NCBI RefSeq assembly: GCF_022539665.2
Contig: NC_081337.1
Coordinates: 1,480,239 to 1,544,238, forward strand
DNA length: 64,000 nt
Source: Daphnia carinata
Taxonomy: Eukaryota > Arthropoda > Branchiopoda > Diplostraca > Daphniidae
Direction: 5' to 3'
The position numbers were made by a program, and so were the translations under genes. Within the stretch, counting starts at the first letter, position 1, and each line of letters opens with the position of its first letter. Below, one piece after another: positions 33,299-43,671 of this stretch. The notes under the pieces were generated by a model, which had not been told where the DNA came from, did no database searches, and was given only the letters and a program-made list of their open reading frames with translations.

Positions 33299-33302
33299 AA
33301 AG

Positions 33303-34141
33303 CAAGAAGGGCGTATGCAGTAGATGATCTACAGGTTGCTAAAAATCCAACCTTTTCAGGCTTACAAGCAAAGGCATTCCCTCATCTGCAAGGCCTGAAG
33401 CTCCCAGAAGTCCAATCCGACCAAGTAACGATTCTAATTGGCCTCGATGTAGCAGACGCTCACGACCACAGCGAATCGCGTAAACCAATGGATGGGTCGA
33501 CTGGACCGGTGGCTTTCAACACGCCGTTTGGATGGTGCTTGGGAGGAAAAGTGGGCCCGCAAGGCGAACATGAGCAAACCAACCATTACGTAGCTCACAT
33601 CACATCGAAGGAAGGAGAAAGGAGCCTTTCCGAACTTGTCGAGCGTTTTTGGAGGCTAGAGGGGAAAGACTGTGACTGTGCAATCTCCCACACTCATGTA
33701 AGCAGAAGATCGGCGGGGAGAGGAGATTCTAAAAAGGACCACCAGATATACAGGGAATCACCATCGACCCGGTTTGATGTGGAAAATCGACAATCCAGAA
33801 TTGTCAGACAACCGCAGTATGGCGCTCAGCCACCTTTTCCAGATCGAATGGCGATTCAAGAGAGACTCCAGTTACGCCAGACGGTACGATGACGTCTTCC
33901 AAGAATACATAAAACTTGGCCAGCTCGTCTCTTATTCACCGAAGAAGCTAAACGGAGAACACCAAAGACAAACTACATGCCTCATCATGGTGTTCAAAGT
34001 TCGACGAGTTTGACGACAAAAACAAGAGTGGTCTTCGACTGTTCAGCAGAGTGTGAAGGTGCCTCCTTGAACAAAAATCTTCTTCGTGGTCCGAACTACC
34101 TCCTTACTCGGAACAACTGCTACTTAACTTACTTGGAATAA
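33303..34141 (+). pseudogene. BEL-1 pol, protease-RT linker resumed after Gypsy-1
   Basis: The frame continues from 7,195: ARRAYAVDDLQVAKNPTFSG, then VTILIGLDVADAHDHSE and NTPFGWCLGGKVGPQGE, which align with ILIGMDVQDAH and TPFGWCIVGKT of BEL-2. Downstream are LSELVERFWRLEGKD and, in another frame, ALSHLFQIEWRFKRDSSYAR of the RT N-terminal region. Frameshifts lie near 33,690 and after 34,010. Confidence 0.85.
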
Positions 34142-34143
34142 TC

Positions 34144-35930
34144 TTGCGCTTTCGCAAGCAGCAAATTCCCATCAGTAGTGACATCGAAAAGATGTATCAT
34201 AAAGTTTTAGTAGCAGAGGAGGATCAAGATGCCTTTCCTTTTTTGTATCGGTCGCCGAATAGCACGTCGTCACCACTTACTTACAGAATGACAGTTCATG
34301 TTTTTGGAGCCGTCTCATCCCCGTCGACTTCATTTGCTTGTTCGCCTTAAATAAAACAGCCGAAGACAACAAAACGAAATTTCCAGACGCAGCAGCCAGC
34401 GTAAGAACAAGTTTCTACGTCGACAACTATTTGGATTCGTTCAATTCGGAAGGAGAGGCAATCAAACGGGCCCACCAGCTAAAGGAACTGTTGCAACTGG
34501 GGGGTTTTCATCTCACCAAGTGGTCGTCAAGAAAGGTTCTAGCAGCACTCAAACCCGTAGGCTTGACCAATCCAAAGCTAAATTTAGACTTAGACGAATT
34601 GCCTATGGATCGCGCCCTAGGTATTCTTTGGGACAGTGAAATCGACACGTTCACTTTCAAGGTGGGAGAGAAAATTCAGTTGCGCGCCACTCCTACTAAA
34701 AGAAATTTTGTAAGTGTGGTGGCCAACGTATACGATCCGCTTGGGTTCGTTGCTCCCGTGGTGTTCGCCATGAAGATGCTGAAGCAAGAAGTATGGCAAG
34801 CCAAGGTGGATTGGGAAGAAGAACTACCCGAATCATTGAAATGTCGATTTCAAAAATGGTTTCAAAGTTTGTCAAACTTAGCACGCATTACAGTTCCCCG
34901 ATGCCTAGGAAACGAAGAGCATCTAACAACTCAACGGATACACATCTTTGCTGACGCCAGTCAGCTAGGGTTTGGAGCAGTCGCATACGCGCGAACAAGG
35001 TACGCCAGTGAGAGGGTCGACATATCTTTCATCATGGCCAAAACGCACGTTGCACCGCTAAAACAACTCTCGATCTCTCGACTCGAACTTCAAGGAGCTG
35101 TCGAAGCTTTACACCTGGCCAGCCGTGATGAACCTGGATCTGAGTCAAACCACGTTTCACTTTCGACTCCCGGACAATTCTGAGATGGATCCATTCTGCC
35201 AACGTCAAATACGAAGTGTTTGTGGGCAATACAATTGGAAAGATTTTAATGAACGCCGATTGTCGACAATGTCGCCACGTACCAGGAATCATGAATCCAG
35301 CAGCCGTCTGCAGTAGAGGACTGGATCCCGGCAATCTAAAAGAGCTACAGCAGTTCCATCAAGGACCAGCCTTTCTGTTGTTGGAACCTCCATTATGGCC
35401 AAAGTGGGATCAAATCTAACAAAACGACTATGAAGATCCCGAAGCCATTCATGTCTACAGAACGAAAACTAAGCCCAGTGATAACGTGATTGACAAGTGC
35501 GTAAAATATCATTCAAACAAAGGGCGCCTTGAGCGAGTGCTTGCGTAGTGTTTGCGGTTCATTGCAAACTGTTGTGCCAAAAATTGAAGGTGACTTCATG
35601 AGAACTAACGCCAGTCGAAACTGAAGCAGCTCTAGCAATGTGCATTCAACGTGCATATGAAGTGGCATACCCAGAAGATGGTTTGTTCTTAAAAAAGGGA
35701 AAGGAACTGCCAAACCGGTCGAAACTCAAGCAGTTTCGACCATTTATCGATGAACAACACCTAATGCGAGGGGGCGGTCGAATCGGTCAAGCACCTGTCG
35801 ACTATGTAATAAGACATCCAGTGATTTTGCCTCCAGAGGAACGTATTACAAGTTTAATAGTCTGGGATGCTCGCGTTCAAAATTGCCATATTAAAGCCGA
35901 CCGCTTATTGTGCGAACTTCGAACGATGTA
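34144..35930 (+). pseudogene. BEL-1 RT, RNase H and integrase N-terminal region
   Basis: RT: PISSDIEKMYHKVLV, MTVHVFGAVSSPST, then after a frameshift FYVDNYLDSF (active site YVDN). Linker: LGILWDSEIDTF and VVANVYDPLGFVAPVV. RNase H: IHIFADASQLGFGAVAYART, SFIMAKTHVAPL, ISRLELQGAVEAL, and in another frame VCGQYNWKDF and RHVPGIMNPAAVCSRGLDP. Integrase N-terminus at 35,638-35,930: LMRGGGRIGQAPVDYVIRHP and VQNCHIKADRLL. The ORF is then interrupted by the MITE. Several frameshifts. Confidence 0.87.
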
Positions 35931-36740
35931 GGGGAGACTGGGGTGAGCCGGGACAGTGGGTGAAGTGGGACAGCTAGAGGAAAAATAGAAGTAATTGATT
36001 TAAAATTTTAAAAAAAATATATGTTATTAGTATTTGTGTTTCCTATTTAGGGTAAAAGTTTTAAACGAATATGTGAAAAAATACAAAAGTTATGTAGAAA
36101 ATTTAAAAAACGGTATTTTTTTCCTTAAATTTTTCGCCGCGATTTAGTGTTTTTCTTCACAATACTACAAGTAGTTAATATTTTATACATACAAACAGGT
36201 AGTCTATTCATTTCTCTATCGTTTGCAAAAAAAAATTTAATTTTAGGACCATTATTTTGAGGGGAAATTGTATTTTTACCAAAAGACTTTTTTTGGGGCT
36301 GGTTGGGACAGCAAATGTGCCTGAAATTGAACAGTAGTGGGTGGAGTTAAAGGCGGAGCTACAAAAACAGCGTTGCATTAATTAGTAAAAAAGTTACATT
36401 TCTAACTAACTTACTTCTTTAAAAAAAAGAGTATATTTAGTAGTATCCTACTGATTTATTACAATTTTTTAAATGTATTTTATGAGTATAAACTTAGGGT
36501 GTCCCACATCACCCACCCTGGTGTCCCAATTCACCCAACACCATAGGCTCCTCCCTCAAATTTTTCAAAACTTTAAAAATCTGTAAAACGTAAATTATTT
36601 ATTATAAAATTCGGAAAAAAAACACGGAGGTAAAGAAAGGTACAGCAAAAATATAAATCCAGTCAAAAATAAAATCAAGCAATTTGTGAAGGAGTTATGG
36701 AACAAAAACAAAAGGTGTCCCAAATCACCCCAGTCTCCCC
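35931..36740. mobile_element. TA-flanked MITE inside the BEL-1 integrase
   Basis: 810 bases bounded by exact 16-base inverted repeats GGGGAGACTGGGGTGA, with imperfect extension (nnnGGGACA), and flanked by TA on both sides (35,929-30; 36,741-42). Removing it with one TA brings the integrase reading frame back across the junction, confirming insertion. The interior is AT-rich with no ORF. Subterminal blocks repeat the GGGTGA/GGGACA words (35,941-35,975; 36,497-36,543). TA duplication suggests mobilisation by a Tc1/mariner-like or another TA-targeting transposase; the family is not assigned. Confidence 0.85.
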
Positions 36741-36742
36741 TA

Positions 36743-37754
36743 CTGGATAACCGCTTGACGGAGGGTAATTAAATCTCTACTCAACAAGTGTATTCCCTGC
36801 AAGCGAAGAAACTCACAACCAGTCGCACCACTCATGGCTCAGCTACCAGTTCATCGCATAACGCCTTTTTTGCCTCCGTTCGCTCATACAGGAGTCGACT
36901 ATTTTGGTCCACTGACTGTCAAAGTAGGAGGGAGATGGCGACGGCAGGAAAAGAGATAGATCTGCCTTTTTACGTGCCTTACAACCCGAGCAGTGCATCT
37001 AGAAGTAACTGCCAGCCTCAGTGCAGAGGCATTTTTATTGGTCTTTTCTCGATTCTCCAGCATCAGGGTAAAGCCAGTCGTTGTGTATAGCGACAATGGC
37101 ACAAATTTTGTAGCTGTAGAAAAGGAGTTGAAAGAGGCAGTCGAAGAACTACACAATATCAAAGACTACCTGGAAGCACAATTCACTTGTCGACACATCG
37201 AGTGGCGTTTCGCTCCGCCAAGTGGACCTCACTTCGCGGGAGTTTGGGAGAGGCTTGTGCAATCTTGCAAAAGAGCTATGAAAGTGACCCTCGGAAATAG
37301 TGTCGTAAGTGACGAAGTCTTAAATACTGTTGTGGCAGAGATCGGTGCATGGCTTAACGCTCGACCGCTAATACATCTCAGCGTAAACTTCGAAGATCCC
37401 GACCCTCTCCCTACAAATCATTTTTTACACACCAGACCAATACCGTATATCTCGCTGGCATTCGTCGATCTCGACAATATGAGCATCTCAAAAAATCAGT
37501 TCACACAAAGTCAGCTCATTGTAAATCACTATTGGAAAAGATGGAACACAGAATGTCTACCGTACCTCACCGAAAGAAAAAAATGGGCCAAGAGTCACAA
37601 AAACATCGAAGTGCACGATATTGTATTCGTTGTCGACCCATTAACTACTCGGGGGCAGTGGCCATTGGGAAAGGTAGTCGAAATTTTACCTAGCGTGTCC
37701 GACAACGTCGTGCGCGTAGCTAAAATGAAATTTCCGGCGCAAAAAATACCTTAA
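36743..37754 (+). pseudogene. BEL-1 integrase catalytic core and C-terminus
   Basis: D in HTGVDYFGPLTV (about 36,891), a TAG near 36,956, then CLTTRAVHLEV and a long frame from 36,993: D in VVVYSDNGTNF, E in FAGVWERLVQSCK, completing the D,D,E triad. The C-terminal part has LNARPLIHLSVNFEDPDPLP, SQLIVNHYWKRWNTECLPYL, DIVFVVDPLTTRGQWPLGKV and DNVVRVAKMKFPA, a standard BEL/Pao integrase end. One nonsense and one frameshift are visible. Confidence 0.88.
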
Positions 37755-38218
37755 CTCGTCCTGTGACTAGATTATGCGTGCTGTCAACGCGAAACGAAAT
37801 CACACCTGAAATGAGCCAGACACCCACACTGCCAAACTCGCTTAAATGCGAAGAAGAAAAAAAACCATCCAATTCCCGCAGTTGACAACACACGTGACAT
37901 TGTCTAGGACCGCCCTCTAGAAAACCCCTCGGCAATTTACTCTTTCGAACGTCGTCCAACGTACTGTGCAGCACTGATTTACGATCATTAGAAGATTTCC
38001 AGCCATTAGTTACAGTCGACTTCCTAAGTGCCTTGAATTGTGTTTAAACAAACTTGTGTCGAACTAAAAGTGCTAGTGACCATCCTTTATCGAAGATCGA
38101 ACATTGTGACAGTGGAATTTAAAGCCGTGAAAATGGAAAAGATCAACAATCGTAAAAAGAAACTATTATTCCAATCAAAAGTGTCCTACAAAACTTCGAC
38201 CGTGAAGAACAAAGGGCC
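37755..38218. other. BEL-1 spacer between pol and the 3' ORF
   Basis: No domain recognised. A small Lys-rich frame at 38,132-38,221 (MEKINNRKKKLLFQSKVSYK) may be coding or leader. Confidence 0.35.
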
Positions 38219-38638
38219 TTGATGTTGTTGACTTATCGTCCCTTAGACGTCAGTGTCGTGCAAAAACTTATTATCGCTCTAAATTCCACTCGAAACTACA
38301 TAGAAAATTTACTCTGCGAAGAAATCATGGCGACCACCCCACCACGCGATTCCCCTAGGCAATTCGACCCACCATCCACTCCCACGCTATCACCACCAAC
38401 TGTAACCGTCCCTCGTTTTACGCCGTCGGTGCCATGCTTTGTGGATCACGTCGAAAACATGCCTCCACACAACGTCGACCAGTGCCAAGTCTTCATGGAA
38501 AATTTGACGGCCACTGAACGAGCGAAGCTGATTGCCCAGCATTCGTTTTGCTTCCGTTGCTGGGAAAGGGGAGCCTTTATCGAAGAGGCGAATCTCATAG
38601 GAGCCAGCTTGGGGCATGTTCGGGTCGATCCAGATTAG
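38219..38638 (+). CDS. BEL-1 3' accessory ORF with gag-like zinc region
   Basis: A 139-codon ORF; a well-placed internal ATG lies at about 38,328 (MATTPPRDSPRQFD). A Pro-rich stretch is followed by CFVDHVENMPPHNVDQCQVF and LIAQHSFCFRCWERG. The spacing C...H..C...F-C-F-R-C resembles the BEL gag zinc region (BEL-2: CPSCGEVHRLSSC ... GFCFNCL), but the ORF lies after integrase, and BEL-1 already has its own zinc region at 6,589. The ORF runs into the 3' LTR. It could be a duplicated nucleocapsid piece used as an accessory protein, or a captured gag fragment of another BEL. Confidence 0.55.
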   Translation: MMLLTYRPLDVSVVQKLIIALNSTRNYIENLLCEEIMATTPPRDSPRQFDPPSTPTLSPPTVTVPRFTPSVPCFVDHVENMPPHNVDQCQVFMENLTATERAKLIAQHSFCFRCWERGAFIEEANLIGASLGHVRVDPD

Positions 38639-38838
38639 TGTTCTTTTTATTGTACTCGACACATAGCTGTCGAAAACCCCTCCAAACTTGTCTAAATCAA
38701 ACGAAGTGTGTCCCTTTTTCTGTTTAAATACAGTTCGTTAACTTCGTTAGTATTTATTATTTCGTCAAGACAGGGGAACCAGGGGTTTTAAGACCGTCGG
38801 TCTGTAAAGCCATTGCTACTCTTTCGAGAGACGCAACA
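38610..38838 (+). repeat. BEL-1 3' LTR
   Basis: TGGGGCATGTTCGGG ... GAGACGCAACA, 229 bases, matching 4,127-4,354 with few differences. DIRS-type sequence starts immediately after it. Confidence 0.8.
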
Positions 38839-40244
38839 GAATGTACTTTGTAAAGGGAGATTTTTCAAGAAATCCGGGAGTTATAAGCCAATTATAAATA
38901 TAAAAAGCTTTGATGAGTTCATCAATTACGAGAATTTCAGGATAGTACGTTCTCCGTCACGAAAGTCTATTGTAAGGAGAAATGATTGGTTATTGAAGTT
39001 GGATTTCAGAGATACCTATCTGACATTGCCTATGCATGCGTCACAAAAAAATTTCTTTACTTCAGCTGTAGAGGCCAGAGTTGCCAATTTGATTGCCTAC
39101 TATTTGGCTTAGCTTGTGCACCTCGCACTTTTATTATTAACCGCACTTCATTCATTAAACTTTTGCAGCCCACCATGTCATTTTGGGATAGATTGGGTTT
39201 TCGTTTAGTAACTTATTAAGATGATATTTTGATTATAGATCATTTGAGATGAGGCGTGAGTGAAGCCTTCAAAATTCACGGTTGAATTGTTGGAGTACTT
39301 GTGATGTATCGATAATTGGAAAAAATCTCTTCACAATCCCACCCAAACTACTGAGTTTATGGGTTTGCTGATGAATTAAGTTTTACTATCCCTATTGCTT
39401 TCCCCTGAGGCTTTATTTAAAGAAAGCAGCACGTTAAGATTTCATCTCCCAAATTGGATATTTTTTATGGTGCATTTTTTGCCCTTTTCCCATCGCATTA
39501 TCGCAGCATGTAAGTAAAACTTTAGAAATGCACCTTATTCAGAATCTTTACCAGAACAGCGGAAATTTCGATAACTGGTGGTATTCTTGTCTAGACTCCA
39601 TCGAAGATAAGAAGTTCTCTTGCGAAGAACCAAATGTGACCATTTTGACCGATGCATCGCTAACGGGATAGGGTTGAGTGTGCGACTGTATTATGGTCAA
39701 AGGTGCTTGAACAGGCGATAGTCCGACTATACACATCAACGAACTAGAACTTGTGGCTGACTGGAATGTGATGAGATGTTTCATTGATTTATCCCAAGAT
39801 ACTGTCTTTCATTCATGCTTGGTTCACCTGACCTCAGTAACTTACATTGAAAAGGGAAGGCGATAAAACAAAAAAAATTGCTGAGTTAGCAGTAAAAATT
39901 TCTAACTGCTGCGAGGACCGCAATGTTTTGGTGAAGGAAATTCATTTGCCCGAAATTTTGAACACGGTGGCCGATCAAAAGTCGAGAGCGTTACCATATC
40001 TGGCGGATTGAAACTTCTGTGCGGGAATTTTTAGTCGGGTTAATAAATTATGGCCAATGAATATTGACTTGTTTGCAGCATCGTGGAACGCCCAGCTGCC
40101 CAGGTCTGTTTCTGGAAACCTCAACCAGGTCTCTTTGGGACCAACGCCTTTGTGTGGAAGGAGTTTCAAGGCAATGCATTGCCCCTTTAAGGACTGATTC
40201 CGCGCTGTATGGCCTTGGTGTACTAGAATGGTGAGACAACTCTT
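38839..40244 (+). pseudogene. DIRS-type retroelement: RT and RNase H/MT region relic
   Basis: RT pieces: GSYKPIINIKSFDEFINYEN, DWLLKLDFRDTYLTLPMHAS, FGLACAPRTF, and YQDDILIIDH near 39,217-39,246 (catalytic QDD kept). Downstream are EIHLPEILNTVADQKSRALP and IDLFAASWNAQLPRSVS (about 39,935-40,110), matching the DIRS pattern after RNase H. Many stops and frameshifts. DIRS elements use a tyrosine recombinase in place of integrase, and such a domain follows at 42.9-43.7 kb. The N-terminal part is missing at the BEL-1 boundary. Confidence 0.72.
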
Positions 40245-40899
40245 CGTTATAACGGCCTATCTCGGCTGAAGGCTATTTGTGGTCTAGGTTACCTATAGTC
40301 AGAGGAGCCTACTGGCCGATGTTGAAGTAAACGGTAGGGGCTGCACGTACTTAAAAAATTTTCTAAGTCCAAACAAGGGACCTTGTACCATTGCTCATTA
40401 CGTATCAGAATTATCTTTCCTGATTTAGCAGCTGCGTTGCTTATGTACTTCATTACTTATTGACGCTCCATAAGGAAATAAAAATAAACAAAAATTTTTA
40501 AATTTCGCATTCTGTTCAGACAGATTTTTATTGTCAGGGATGTTTTTTAAATTATCTTTCTCAGGATATTAAAACAATGGCAATTACAAGTAAACATCGC
40601 CACGATCCCCCTGGAGTCTCAATCAAGTTAGTTGTATCATCTGAAGAAAAATCAGTTGGTGTAAAGCCTATGAATTCGATCGGATTTCGGCTACGTGGTG
40701 TGGAGTCTGTGCTTGTATCCAATTGTACTGTGTGCCTAAATTGTAATAAATTATCAACTTGTATTCAATAGGATCTAAATCTTAACTTATTGTACCTTCA
40801 CAACTCACCAAACAGTAATCCTCGGGATTGAGATAGAGATCAGGCTCTGGGGTTTCCGTCTCAAAATGAATAGAAACATTTTGAGTCAAATAGTAATTA
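40245..40899. other. Unassigned stretch within the DIRS interval
   Basis: Possibly further decayed DIRS DNA up to about 40,450. A 64-codon plus-strand ORF at 40,577-40,771 has no recognisable domain. Confidence 0.35.
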
Positions 40900-41306
40900 T
40901 GTAACAATCGTAACGTTGTAGTGCTTGATTGGTAGAGTTCTGTTGGTAAGGTTAACGACGAAATGGAGTCTTGGGTTCATTCGTGGAAAACCTTGTTATG
41001 TTGTTAGACTAGAACGTACTAAGAACGTAGTTTCTACCCTTTGTGTAATCTATGTGGAACGTTTGGGGTTAGTAGTAGTTGAGTTTAGATTGGATGCGGT
41101 GAAGGTAACATTTGTGTTTGGTGTGCTGTGATTACTAACAAACTACTGGTAGTGCATTTTGCCAGTAGTGGTAAGACAGCGAATTGTCTGTGTTATCGAC
41201 TCAGCAACTACCTGTGGCGCCATTATTGGTGAAGAATCGTCGTTGTTAAAGTGTAATTGTGTTAGTTTAACTGTGTTTTGTGGAAGTGCCCATTTTGCCC
41301 GCGACA
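40900..41306 (+). mobile_element. Solo LTR, copy 1
   Basis: TGTAACAATCGTAACG ... TTTTGCCCGCGACA, 407 bases, flanked by the 4-base duplication ATTA (40,896-40,899 and 41,307-41,310). A second copy lies at 63,356-63,739 with its own duplication. The TG...CA ends, 4-base duplications and absence of internal sequence mark solo LTRs left by recombination, probably of a Gypsy-type element. The 24-residue-scale ORFs within are not considered genes. Confidence 0.85.
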
Positions 41307-41480
41307 ATTACACGTTTGGCACTAGATATTGGGCAAGGGCATCAATTAGACAATTTATAAATAATTTGGTAAAGTTTCACAGAATTGTATACCAATTAAC
41401 ACAACTGGAGACAAGTGCATTTTTCCCAATCCAAAGAAATATAAGCTGGTGTATAGCCCATCACCTCAACCAGATGTGAG

Positions 41481-41892
41481 CAGACTTGCCGTCCGATTAT
41501 TTCTTGAGCGATAATCGGTAGCCGTCGATAATCACAAGAAAAAAATAATCGGCGATCATTTTTCTTCAATCATCACTTTCTTATCGATTGTTTTTCCTAT
41601 TATTTTTAGACGCCATCTAGCAGTAAGGAAATGACTTGCCATTGTTTAAATTGAAACAAGTGAAAATTTCAAAAAGTGTCTGCTACAAATGAGACACAGC
41701 TATGAGTAGACTTTCATATAGTCTCATCTACGGTTCATAGATGTCGCTAAATAATCTAAAAATAATCACGATTAAAAATTAATTTTTTTTCACTTTAATC
41801 GCCGATTTCGATTATTTTAAAATAATTTGATCGCCGATTAAAATTTTAATCGAAATGGCGATTAATTTTCAATCGCGATTACGGCAGGTCTG
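41481..41892. mobile_element. hAT-type MITE
   Basis: 412 bases between exact 8-base duplications GATGTGAG (41,473-41,480 and 41,893-41,900). The ends are CAGACTTGCCGT and, inverted, CAGACCTGCCGT. An 8-base duplication and CAG-starting ends are typical of the hAT superfamily. The interior is dense in ATAATCG/CGATTA words on both strands and has no ORF, so it is non-autonomous. Confidence 0.85.
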
Positions 41893-41900
41893 GATGTGAG

Positions 41901-42540
41901 CTACTGTGTGTGGTCTTATTCTTTTAGAGATCAGTGGACGGTGACCTAAACGGTGAACCCAAAATGGAACACATGATCTTCCATTTTGAATGAAAATATT
42001 TCTTCTCAACTGAGGGAGAGAATACAAATGAGAATATTAGCAAATCGTACAGACATGAGAAGAAGCATTACATTCATCATTTACGTATGTAGCTTACCTG
42101 GATTAGTACTTAAAGTTGTCAATGGTTGATGATTATTCTGGCTGTTGGAGCAGGGTCTGCGAGTAAAAAATAATAGTGATAAGAAAGTATAGAAGGACAA
42201 TAAAATCTAAAAATACCTAGAAGAGTTTTTTCTTCGGGAACATTGTTTCCCAATCCTCGAGATTATCCTTTGGGGGATGGAAGAACTTTACAGAGCCATT
42301 TTCTTGATTACTCCGAGTTTGACAACCATCGACGAGGCACAATTTACTCACCATTTCTCGAAGAACGCTATCAAGACGTTAATTACACGACGCCATTAAC
42401 GTTTCCAGTGCGAATAAAATGGAAAACCATTGGCGAATAATCTAGTTCCTAAATAGTTCCGATGGTGGCGTTGGCTATAAGTCTCCTCAATTAGGCCACA
42501 CCCACCTCCTCTGAAAACAGGCTTCATTCGAGATAGGCCT
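41901..42540. other. No gene recognised
   Basis: A 65-codon plus-strand ORF (42,243-42,440) has no recognisable domain. The stretch separates the hAT-type MITE from the next recognisable DIRS sequence. Confidence 0.3.
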
Positions 42541-43671
42541 TAAAATAGAGAGTTGTCTCACCCTTCTTGTACACCATGGTATGGCGAGAGTTTGGAGAGA
42601 CAAGGCAACAGTGGTACTAATCTTTCCGGTTGCACCAGTAAAAGCCATGGTTTCCAACCCTATTGGAGCTAGTGGTGGACGTCCTGCTGATACTTCAACC
42701 CCCGCGCACATCTTCTAATATCGAGTACAGGATTACCCCATTGCTACAGGAAGTATCTCTTCTCTTAACCGCTTGGCCGTTATCAGGCGACGACTTAGTC
42801 AGATGAGACTTTCGGGAGAAGTGGTCTCATTTTTGCTGGACGGATCAAGGCCTTCCACATCATCTGCGCACTTCCACATCAAAGCAAATGGAAGCATTGG
42901 CACAATTGGATGGGAAGTAAAGCAATAGAAATTCCATGTCGAATAGCCTAAATTACATTTTGAATTCTTATCCTTTTTACAGTCGTCTGGTAAATCTTAC
43001 AGCTCCATCAATACGAACAAATCAATGCTCCTGTCTTTTTTTAAACATGTTAATGGACCTGAAATTGGTCGGAACCAGCTGGTCAAGCAACTCATTAAAG
43101 GAGCCCACAATAGAGACCCTCTTAAGTCCAAATGTCAATGTACCTGTTCAGTAGACGGAGTGTTAGACTACATTGAAAGACTGGGACATAATGAAGATTT
43201 GAATTTCCTGGTACTAACAATGAAGTTTCTCACCCTATTGGCCTTGCGATCCTTGCTGAGAGTGTCAAAAATTGCCGCAATGATGGCCGCTTTGGTTTTT
43301 TTTGTGAAACTCAGGAGTTTCATTCTCGATAATCAAGTCTCGCAAAGCCCAGCATTCGAATCCATTAAAAATTTTATATCATCAAATTTGCCAACAAGGA
43401 TCTTTGCCCGGTAGGTTGCCTGGATTTTTACATCTACCTAACTGGCCTGTTATGAAACCCTCGTAATGCAAGCAGCCTCTTGGTAATCCTGATCAAATCC
43501 CACTTGCCCGTTTCCCCCTCTACGGTGGCATATTGGATTGAATGGTTACTAAAAAACGTCGGGGTCGATACTACGGTATTTAGTGCCCACTTTATGCGAA
43601 GAGCGGCTTCATCGAAAGCGTCCGACTGTCGAGTCTCGATAAAGGACATCCCATCATTTGAGTCCTGATCT
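42541..43671 (+). pseudogene. DIRS-type element: pre-recombinase region and tyrosine recombinase relic
   Basis: At 42,600-42,720 the DIRS signature KAMVSN/KPWFPTLLELVVDVLLIL appears in two frames. From about 43,000 the recombinase N-terminal helix domain reads QLIKGAHNRDPLKSK, VDGVLDYIERLGHNEDLNFL and TMKFLTLLALRSLLRVSKIA, the last carrying the first catalytic Arg region. At 43,480-43,668 the C-terminal part reads LVILIKSHLPVSPSTVAYWI and FSAHFMRRAASSKASD, which corresponds to the H-x-x-R box; the final Tyr box is not clear after 43,668. Frameshifts between the parts. This domain would integrate circular cDNA without a target duplication. Confidence 0.7.

Larger units (their letters stand above)
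4127..38838 (+). mobile_element. BEL-1: BEL/Pao retrotransposon split by nested insertions
   Basis: Two closely similar LTRs (4,127-4,354 and 38,610-38,838) bracket a BEL gag, zinc knuckles, aspartic protease, RT, RNase H and integrase, all on the plus strand. The internal region is broken twice: by Gypsy-1 (7,196-33,298) in the protease region and by a MITE (35,931-36,740) in the integrase. Without these insertions the element is about 7.8 kb, normal for BEL/Pao. Protein order and motifs (YDPLGFVAP, FYVDNYLDSF, CLTTRAVHLEV) are BEL/Pao. Multiple stops and frameshifts make it defective. I did not find a matching target-site duplication outside the two LTRs. Confidence 0.85.

Noticed and set aside
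42243-42440. 65-codon plus-strand ORF
   Set aside because: No match to DIRS proteins or any domain I know; inside a decayed transposon interval.
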